The notes under the pieces are model-generated. The model made no database searches. It was given only the letters and a program-made list of their open reading frames with translations, and was not told the DNA's origin. A stretch of 64,000 nt of DNA from Ascaris suum. Taxonomy: Eukaryota > Nematoda > Chromadorea > Rhabditida > Ascarididae. Location of the stretch: contig CM024169.1 of the NCBI GenBank assembly GCA_013433145.1, positions 6,612,501-6,676,500 of the forward strand, read 5' to 3'. Made by a program: the position numbers and the translations under genes. This document shows positions 56,994 through 64,000 of the stretch, in pieces (within the stretch, counting starts at the first letter, position 1; the number at the start of each line of letters is the position of its first letter).

Positions 56994-58195
56994 AAGCTTG
57001 CAAGATTTTCGAAACTGTTTCTCCCAGAGTGCAACTATGAAGAGTATTTTATTAGTCTCGCTGTGGCTTTCAAATTCGCTTTTTTCTCCTTACAACGTAT
57101 CTTCCAAAAGGTATAATTGCTGCAGCACCTAAGGATGAATCTCTAGATTTGATTCATGGGCTTTTCGTCGTTCAATTTCCGCTGCTTTGAGTTTCCGACT
57201 TGATCGAGATTTTAAAAAATTCAGCTCCAGTCCCCAACTAGTAATAAGCAGCTGAGACAGAATCTTCTTTGCGTGCTGTTCTGAAGTCAATCAGCTCGTC
57301 GATTACTATTTACTGAATATCGGATTACATCTTACACATTGGTGGCTATAATTTAAAAATTTGGGTGAATTTCATATGAAGTTTTGCTGCGGGGGTTTGC
57401 CATCACGGCTCTTTGCCCAAGTGTTTAAATCGATTCACTTACTCATTCAATATATAATACGAATATGCTGGATGTGGTTGTCGTTAGAATAAATGGATAT
57501 AAATTCGTATCAATTCGATGCGAACATTTGTTTTGATGGGAATTAACTGAAACCGTAGTGGAAACCATTTTCCAATATAGTCTTTTTCTCAAAGTAATGT
57601 AAAGAAATGAGGGATGTTGAACTGCACCATCTTTCGATAATGAACGTTTTTTAATACAAAACTGCATCGTTTAACAAATAAGTGCGATATCTCTTCTTAA
57701 TTAAGTAAACTCACCGAGAATAAAGAATCGAATGATCACGTACTAAGTAAGTAGGTATGATTCACCAGACGTTCTCTTACCGCTTCCCTGTCTTAACCCC
57801 ATTCCTCAGAAAATCGCACAGTTTAATAGTGGTATTATCAAACTTGTGCATTCTTATTGAGTTACTGCATTTCTTCCATCTCTTTCAATAAAATCAATGA
57901 AAAGATAAGCGGTTGCGAATTCCTAGTGATGCTTGCATTGCAAATTAATTTGCACCAGGTTTTTTTTTCTGTTTAAGCGACAGATGTGATACTGGAGGTC
58001 AGCGAAGTTGTAGACAAGCTGGCATGCTGCAGTTCTTAGAGGCCGTCGACACAGTCACCACTGTCAGATGTGATGGAACTTGCGGTGAGTGTTGGAATGC
58101 TTAAGAATACTTAGTTTCTTACAAATTACGTACAAAAGTTTTTATTTGCTAACATGTATGCATCTGCTAGCAGCTTTTAAAGAACAAATTAACCC
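56994..58195. other. No firm gene
   Basis: A minus-strand frame at 57443-57667 (starts MQFCIKKRSLSKDGAVQHPS) is the only item; it has an ATG but no other support. Confidence 0.35.
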
Positions 58196-58387
58196 CTATT
58201 CATGAACCTGCCTACTATTCTCCCTGGCGCTTTTTTTAGTACGAGATGTTGAGTGATGCGAGCTTATTGCGCTTCCGTTACTTTGCCTTGCCACTGACTG
58301 ATTAGCACTTTTTCCAAAAGTGGCTAAGCGAACGACATTCCTATCCGTTGACCCCGAAAACGATGCAAGATGGATAATCTCAGTCAA
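58196..58387 (-). CDS. Candidate Ser-rich exon, 63 codons
   Basis: Minus frame with low-complexity but coding-like sequence (SANQSVARQSNGSAISSHHS, then TSRTKKSARENSRQ) that meets a donor-like GGCAG/gttcat at its end. Ser/Asn/Arg-rich segments of this kind are common in disordered regions. The acceptor side is weak. Confidence 0.33.
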   Translation of the reverse strand: MTEIIHLASFSGSTDRNVVRLATFGKSANQSVARQSNGSAISSHHSTSRTKKSARENSRQVHE

Positions 58388-58845
58388 CAGTATACTAACT
58401 GATGTCTAGCGTTACCCGCAACGGCCTATTAAAAATGCTACCTGTATTACTTGCTTCATCACTACAGAAGCAAGCGGTGCTGTTTGGGAGGAACAGCAAA
58501 GCTCATTCAACAATGTCTTAGAAACTGGGTTTAACTCAGAGATTATGGAATAAAATGTCATCCGGAAGTATGCATGTGGATCGTAAAAAAGCTGCAATCC
58601 TGCTTGAAAATGAGGGGGATATCAAAGAAATGATTTGCGCATGGAAATTTTATGTGGAAAAAGCGCAGAATGATAGTATACGGTATCTCAAGTGCGAATT
58701 TGCTTAATTATGAAGCGCCACGCTGATTAGCATCATGTGATGTGCCATAGCTAAACACATTTTCAGCGACGATACTGTAAGCTGTTCTATGAGTCTTATA
58801 CGTAAACCTTTGAATTTTTGAATCCTCTCCGAATTTCGCAGTATT

Positions 58846-59009
58846 TCAGCGACGTTTTTTGTCCTTTTCATTAATTGTTTTCATTGTGTGCTTTTCTATC
58901 GCCCAATCGGAGCCATTTTTTTGAATGGAGCATTCGCGCAAGTTTTTCCGCGGAAGTGTCGTCAATTTTTCGAGAACTAATGATGCGATATGCACAGTCG
59001 CATTTTTGA
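58846..59009 (-). CDS. Candidate terminal exon, 53 aa, basic
   Basis: Minus strand. The strong acceptor ctggagttttcag opens 53 codons and TGA. The sequence is charged and varied (KNATVHIASLVLEKLTTLPR; ends MKTINEKDKKRR). The frame is also open upstream to 59166, with many cysteines (a 106-aa ATG frame), so spliced and unspliced readings are both possible. No family recognised. Confidence 0.4.
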
Positions 59010-59166
59010 CTGAAAACTCCAGGGAACAATGAGCGCTGCGGAGAAGTTTTGAAGAATTTGAGGAGGAATGTGTTGTTATATTCATTGAATCACATTCGCA
59101 GTTAAAGTTGAGACATAATATCGAGCATGAACAATTCTGATATCTATATGAAAAACACTGTTGCAA

Positions 59167-59889
59167 GCTTCATTTCAATTAAGTCCTGGAAAATGAGGAC
59201 CTTATATTCCCTAAGACCCACTATTCAACTTGCTATCAAAGCACAGATTTACCAGTTTTATCAAGCATGAAATCTATAATTAGGCTATCACTATTTCATA
59301 ACTTCTCATGAAATAGACACAAATCAAAGAGATAGGATGCACGTGAAGTTGTACTTTATGATAATAGGTGTGCTACATTTAATGCTTCTATCGAGATGAA
59401 ACGATATGTTCTCTATGCGCATAATTGGAGCACGAATTCAGCCGAACGTGATCTTAATACGATCTGAATGGGAAAGGGAAACGAATCGATGCAATGATGG
59501 ATCGCTCCAGGGAATCGCAATGAGTAGCGGACCTTTTTTTCATACTGAAATGGCATCGACTCTTCGTTATTCTATGTTGAGAAATATTGCGTGAGTTATC
59601 ATGAATAGAAGGATTACCTAAACGAAAAATCAATACTGATGCTATTTTCAGGCAATTTGCTTCAGTAACTAATGTCCTGATATTGTTATAGACAAATATA
59701 CGAGATAACGAAATATTCGTGAAAAAAATGCCCCAAAGCGAACTTTTCTTTGATGACAGCCTCCCTATTCGACTTCGATCGGTCGGGCACTTTCTTGCAC
59801 CGCTTCAGCATGCATTTGAATTCGGTACATTTATCTTAAACTGCTCAAAGTTTTTTCGCTCAGCCATTTTGCAAAATTGCTTGACATCG
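59167..59889. other. One weak plus-strand frame
   Basis: 59406-59594 plus is ATG-started and polar (MFSMRIIGARIQPNVILIRS; later EWERETNRCNDGSLQGIAMS) and ends TGA. No splice support. Otherwise nothing seen. Confidence 0.28.
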
Positions 59890-60216
59890 TCATAAAGGAA
59901 GTCTTCGCAAATCTTTCATTTTGAAAGCTTCTATCCAAATATCCGTCAATACACATGTAGTAGTGCTATGCAGCTTAATACTTGCTTCGAACATGTCTAT
60001 TAACTTGACCTGAGTTGCCCTCTTAACGCAAAATTGGAATGTGCGCGGTCTTTTCCCACATCCATAGCGCAATATGAGATGAGCATAAAAATGCCGCTAA
60101 ATATGCTTGCATCTTATTGCGCATCTCACAAAGCTTTGGTTGAGCGCATCGATCGTGTCACCGTCATAATATTATATTTCTTATCAAGGCGTTCGTCAGT
60201 CATCGTTCGACTGTGA
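59890..60216. CDS. Oppositely oriented overlapping coding candidates
   Basis: Minus 60072-59890 is open to TGA (LRYGCGKRPRTFQFCVKRAT; ends KMKDLRRLPL). Plus about 60003-60216 is open to TGA (SFPTSIAQYEMSIKMPLNML; later ERIDRVTVIILYFLSRRSSV) and its stop runs straight into AATAAA. They overlap by about 70 bases. The plus reading has the poly(A) signal; the minus reading belongs to a longer run of minus-strand candidates. Confidence 0.3.
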
Positions 60217-60224
60217 AATAAAGA

Positions 60225-60470
60225 TTAAGATGACAGGAGGATTTGAGTTGCGCTTTGCAATAACCAATATCGCAACAGTTTGGATAAGTTCTTGCACCAA
60301 GCCTCAAGCAGTAATGATACGAAGAAGAGTTTGCTTCCTGCCTCCTCGTACGCTAATATCACTCTTTTTACACGTATTTGAATGGAAAGCTGAGTCAGAG
60401 GGATCGTAGCGTTCCCCGGAGAGAGCCTTTGTTCGAGCAGTATTGAATTTGAGTTGCTCTTTATTTCCAG
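60225..60470 (-). CDS. Candidate terminal exon, 81 aa
   Basis: Minus strand. The acceptor tttcataaatttcag opens 81 codons and TAA. The N-terminal half is polar (LEIKSNSNSILLEQRLSPGN; NATIPLTQLSIQIRVKRVIL), the C-terminal half an amphipathic Leu-rich helix (LLEAWCKNLSKLLRYWLLQS). One of the most coding-like frames here. Unspliced, it extends to 60533. The acceptor is nearly palindromic with a plus-strand one (tttatttccag) at the same place. Family unknown. Confidence 0.42.
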   Translation of the reverse strand: MEIKSNSNSILLEQRLSPGNATIPLTQLSIQIRVKRVILAYEEAGSKLFFVSLLLEAWCKNLSKLLRYWLLQSATQILLSS

Positions 60471-60533
60471 CTGAAATTTATGAAAGTGGAGTTTTTTAAC
60501 CCACAACTTGCGACTTCGGTTTGTTTGAACCAC

Positions 60534-61430
60534 TGCCTTAAAATGCCTTCTTTTTATGCTAGTACGACAATACCTTGTCTCAGTACAATGTCCGTCTTTG
60601 GTCGAGTTTTCCGTCTTTGCCAGGAATATGAACTGTTCGTCATGGTTTCATGATTTGGTTGCGAAGATTACTTCCTCATCAACTGAGGACGGAAAACTTT
60701 GTTGTGTGCTAAAATATTTTCACGACCATCTCTCTAATATAGGTTCAAGTGAAGTCTCTATTAGTATGTACTTGATTGCTACTACTTTCACGTGGCGTGC
60801 CCGTTAAATGCTCGACGAACTAGTGATATGCAAAATTTCTTTCGGAAAACAACCCAATGAAGGTAAGTTTTTAAGTTGGAACTCGAACGAAATTGCTGTT
60901 ATTGCAAAAACATCGGTGGATGGTAGGCTAATGGTTAAAATTGACCTCGACTGCAATATAAAACTGCAGCAGAAATGGTGATCAATTTTTATTTTGAACG
61001 GAACCTTCAACGTTCACTTTCTCAATTAGTCTTCCTGCTTTGAAGAGAACTGCAACCCAACTTCCACCAAAACCGAATGCACCCAGAAAAGTCGGTTGAA
61101 TCCCATTAAAACGTTTTTTCGGTTGTTACCAAAAACACTGGGAAGACAAAACCAAACCTTCTTTAATAAAAGCCGGTCGAAACTCATTTGTTTGATTATT
61201 GCTACTAGAGTGGGCGGATATTTAGATACTTGCAGTCATTACAGCACTTGCATGCTGGGGACTAAACAGAATGTCCCGACTTTTAGTGTATCTCCATTTT
61301 CTCGCTTTTTGCTAGCATTCCAGTTTCAGGTTTCGGCTCCTGCTAGCCAGAAAAAAAGAAATCGAAGACTTGAAGATCGGTGATAGTACACATGGCAATT
61401 CCGCTACTGAGTAGGGAAGGAGGATTCGCC
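60534..61430. other. Small frames only
   Basis: Plus frames 60556-60807 and 61096-61383 (83 and 95 codons) have mixed composition but no clear boundaries. Not called. Confidence 0.35.
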
Positions 61431-61766
61431 TCATCTTTGCGTTTTCTGCGAAGAGAATGAGTATTCGATGATGGCTACAGTGAAATGACAAAGGGTGGGG
61501 GAACACGAAGCTCTTGGGAAGCACGAAAGAACATCATGTATTTGCGAATTTGGTGGTGAGTTGCGACCGGCCGGGTGCAGTATTGCAACTCTTTCTCTGT
61601 CAACGCTTTCTAGAAGGTACGTTCCAGCTCCAGCGACCTCGATCAGGCCGATAAGATCTTTTCTTTGGTTGCCAGATATTATCGTACACTTGCGAGGCAA
61701 TTTGTCTATGGCGAATCTAGACAAATCTCTTTTTCTATGTCGTAATCCACCCTTATATAATTTCAT
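61431..61766 (-). CDS. Candidate coding stretch, 111 codons
   Basis: GC-richer minus frame. The central part is coding-like (RKDLIGLIEVAGAGTYLLES, then VDRERVAILHPAGRNSPPNS). ttgtctag near 61720 could be an acceptor. The plus strand (61495-61773) is open too. Ends TGA. No family recognised. Confidence 0.32.
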   Translation of the reverse strand: MKLYKGGLRHRKRDLSRFAIDKLPRKCTIISGNQRKDLIGLIEVAGAGTYLLESVDRERVAILHPAGRNSPPNSQIHDVLSCFPRASCSPTLCHFTVAIIEYSFSSQKTQR

Positions 61767-62818
61767 TTATTAGTGGTAGTGAGCGTTGACGACAACCGCA
61801 ATTTATAGCTTCAGCCGCTCTTCGGTTTTTCTCAAGCTATCTGTTGAGTTTTTCATCGCGCTTTATTGAACACATCTATGGAGCGGTCCACGGATTGTTA
61901 TCTATTGTGTACGGTTCAAGAGTGGCCTTAATGTTGAGCGGAACTCATTTCTTTCGTGAGGAGTTGTTACTACTCCGAGCATTTATTTCTTCATGCAGTG
62001 AGTGTGAGCTACTAGAACTTAAAATGTTGTTACAGTTGTGCAGTTATCTCCTTTAAAAGAAGTGCATTTTTGATAGTCACCACATGCTGTGTCCGAACAT
62101 CTTCATTCTTATTTCATACCGGGTACCCCCACTGTCCATCCACCATCAGCCATCGTTCTGCACCTTAACCTGGCACCTTCATTTCTTCATCTTCCTGAAT
62201 CTTAAATTTTTTTGAACTGTTCTGATGATTTCATTCCATTCATTTCGTCTGATAAAATTCAAACCATCATCTTATGCAAAATATCTACTGAAGTTGCAGG
62301 CTACGATATTTTTTGTCGAATTTGGTGGAGCGGTTTCTTCTATTTTTGTATAAGTGTAATAAACCAATAAAATAAACGAAATAACTCTGTCAAATACACC
62401 TGTACTCCAACTGGTTACTTATTTATCTTTTCTGCGGCATCATCCATAAGAAATCTATGACGAATGGACAAGTCGTGAAGTCGTTTCCATTTCGGCTCAT
62501 TTCCAGTGCGACTCTGCCTACATCGTTTCAGAAAATTGCAACGATAATTTCATTTCCGGTTCGATCTCTTGCCTGATTTTGGTTGTGTCCACAACTTATG
62601 CAAAGACATAATATTCCTACACGCCATCTTATGAAAAAAAAAAATAGAAATATGCATAACAGAGCCACTAATGCTCTATTTCCCTAGTTCACTGAGTCCT
62701 GTGAAAATCGAACTGCTGTTGTATGATTAGCAAGTGCTAATCAAAACAAGTAATTGTGCTGTGTCTAAACATATTTAGTTTGTGTTTGTGCAGCATGATA
62801 TGAAAAGGCAACGAGGAG
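61767..62818. other. No firm gene
   Basis: A plus frame at 61844-62056 lacks support. Nothing else seen. Confidence 0.4.
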
Positions 62819-62999
62819 ATGCAGCAAGATGAGTTCACAAAAAACCGAAATATCTGCATCGCTTTCGTCGCGCTACCGTCTAAATTGAATGCTGCAGATG
62901 TTATTACTGCTAAAGAGCTTCGACTTCTTAGGCCAATACGAGAACTCAAAGCTGAACGCAAAAACAGCTATATAGGCCACTTTTACTGGCGTTTGACAT
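62819..62999 (+). CDS. Candidate first coding exon, 60 codons
   Basis: ATG opens 60 codons (MQQDEFTKNRNICIAFVALP; later ITAKELRLLRPIRELKAERK) and ends at an excellent donor, ACAT/gtaagtat, phase 1. The acceptor-like gtgtttgtgcag ends 26 bases before the ATG, suitable for a 5' exon junction or trans-splicing. Helical, charged, no domain recognised. Reading through the donor the frame continues to 63121. A minus frame overlaps only the first part. Confidence 0.43.
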
Positions 63000-63466
63000 G
63001 TAAGTATGCAGACGTTAGGCGAGGGATCAATCATGACCACAATCATGCTGACGTTTTATTTATCTCACAAAGGGCCTATTGTATATTTGTCCTCAACGTT
63101 TCAAAATTTCCCACTCCTTGAATATTTCATCAGTGAGACGTTAGTGACGTATAAACTTGTGTGCTAGAGGACCTCGCGTCATAGGAACTTGGCCATACGC
63201 ATTTGTGTTATTAAAACAGGCCGCAGGAGGAAGAAGAGAGGACATGTTGGGGATTGAGAGCCCGAAAATGCTTCAGCTATAAAACGTTCAGGCTGCTAAG
63301 ATCTGCACTACTGAAACCGTTACGAAGAATGTATTCTTCGTTGAAAGTTAATATTGAGAAATCAGCTTGCTGGGATGCAAGCACTGACAACTGCTGCACT
63401 TACGCCAGGAAGATACTTGTGCCGTGAAAGTTCGCATCACGGATCGCGACAGGCATGATGGCGCGC

Positions 63467-63598
63467 TTAGGACTTCGAGTGAGAGGAGCTTGCGTTGGGG
63501 GCATTGGCTGTCTGATCAGTTAAGGTATAGCCGCTACGGAGGCTAGAGCTGACGAGCATTTGGGCTACCGATACTTGCACCACTGAGCGTTCACGCAT
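63467..63598 (-). CDS. Candidate ORF or exon, 43 aa
   Basis: Minus strand ATG opens 43 codons to TAA in GC-richer DNA (MRERSVVQVSVAQMLVSSSL; ends Ala/Asn/Ser-rich). The frame is open upstream to 63700. It overlaps no strong plus-strand signal but lies within the presumed intron of the plus-strand gene here. Confidence 0.32.
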   Translation of the reverse strand: MRERSVVQVSVAQMLVSSSLRSGYTLTDQTANAPNASSSHSKS

Positions 63599-63628
63599 GG
63601 AACATTTGAGAATAGATTTTTGCCACAG

Positions 63629-63823
63629 ATTATTGCTGTACATTATGATTTTCTGAATCATTTCGGCTGGCCTTCCAAAAAGTGCAAATTGTGTCATCAT
63701 TTGAAAGACAATGGCAGTATTGTTTTCCTATACATAGCCCTCCCATTGTGGGTCCCAGATTCGCTTTTCAACATTACCTTGAACGCTTGTTATAACTTAA
63801 CACACATCTTCCATCAATCATAA
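63629..63823 (+). CDS. Terminal exon candidate with poly(A) signal, 64 aa
   Basis: The acceptor gatttttgccacag leads in phase 0 into 64 codons and TAA. The peptide begins IIAVHYDFLNHFGWPSKKCK and contains a C-x2-C-H-H cluster (KCKLCHHLK), then a hydrophobic stretch with an N-glycosylation-type NIT. AATAAA follows 15 bases after the stop. Acceptor, frame, stop and signal in order make this the best-supported gene end in the window. The first exon at 62819 ends in phase 1, so at least one more exon would be needed to join them. Function unknown. Confidence 0.48.
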   Translation: MIAVHYDFLNHFGWPSKKCKLCHHLKDNGSIVFLYIALPLWVPDSLFNITLNACYNLTHIFHQS

Positions 63824-63837
63824 CGCTGAATACAACC

Positions 63838-63843
63838 AATAAA
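63838..63843 (+). terminator. AATAAA poly(A) signal
   Basis: 15 bases past the TAA of the 63629-63823 exon. Confidence 0.5.
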
Positions 63844-64000
63844 AAATAGAAGCTCAGGTTAGTGAACAAAATATCGGATGTACTTAGCTGTCTGAAAGTA
63901 GCACTTTCGCAACTTTCGTTTGTCTCGCATCAATTCGGCTCACTTTTACTAAGTTGTGCGTGTACATCAACATCTGTTCAGCACTCTTAGTTCTACTTAT

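Noticed and set aside
62571..62600. DFG-like Asp-Phe-Gly reading
   Set aside because: No kinase context around it and the frame is short.

Overview
The window is eukaryotic nuclear DNA, roughly 60% A+T. It has long pure AT-dinucleotide tracts, no bacterial gene packing and no long uninterrupted CDS. CpG is not obviously depleted, T-rich CAG/TAG acceptors are common, AATAAA signals sit close to stops, and the plausible introns are 90-270 bases. Together this suggests an invertebrate. A clade V (strongylid-type) nematode is my best guess, but no marker gene proves it.

I recognise no gene with confidence, and found no rRNA, tRNA, CRISPR array or intact transposase. Nearly all coding calls are candidate exons. 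They rest on an open frame plus a splice acceptor, splice donor, ATG context or poly(A) signal that I can see. In DNA of this composition many 35-60 codon open frames arise by chance, and at several loci both strands are open, so confidences are deliberately low. The better supported models are those where two exons share a compatible phase (minus strand 7729-8156; plus strand 9469-10062 and 11153-11466; plus strand 1348-2866) or where an exon ends just before AATAAA (13510-13713, 63629-63823).

Layout. 0-3 kb: plus-strand exon candidates. 3-7 kb: mostly featureless. 7.2-9.5 kb: minus-strand cluster. 9.5-11.7 kb: plus-strand cluster. 11.97-12.51 kb: inverted duplication, followed by an AT tract and a polypurine run. 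12.8-14.7 kb: plus-strand exons, a small secreted-peptide candidate and a broken reading frame. 15.9-19.6 kb: scattered open frames, including a GC-richer frameshifted minus-strand island. 20.7-23.7 kb: AT, CA and 37-bp tandem repeats. 23.7-30 kb: exon candidates on both strands. 30-38 kb: gene-poor. 38.3-46.7 kb: candidates on both strands plus two AT tracts. 46.7-54 kb: minus-strand open frames. 54.3-57 kb: a plus-strand run including a tyrosine-kinase-like hinge sequence. 58-61.8 kb: mainly minus strand. 62.8-64 kb: a plus-strand gene end.

No pathway or operon-like functional module can be read from these fragments. The clearest facts are the repeats: four long AT tracts, a 158-bp inverted duplication, a six-copy diverged 37-bp tandem array, several short tandem duplications and perfect hairpins.
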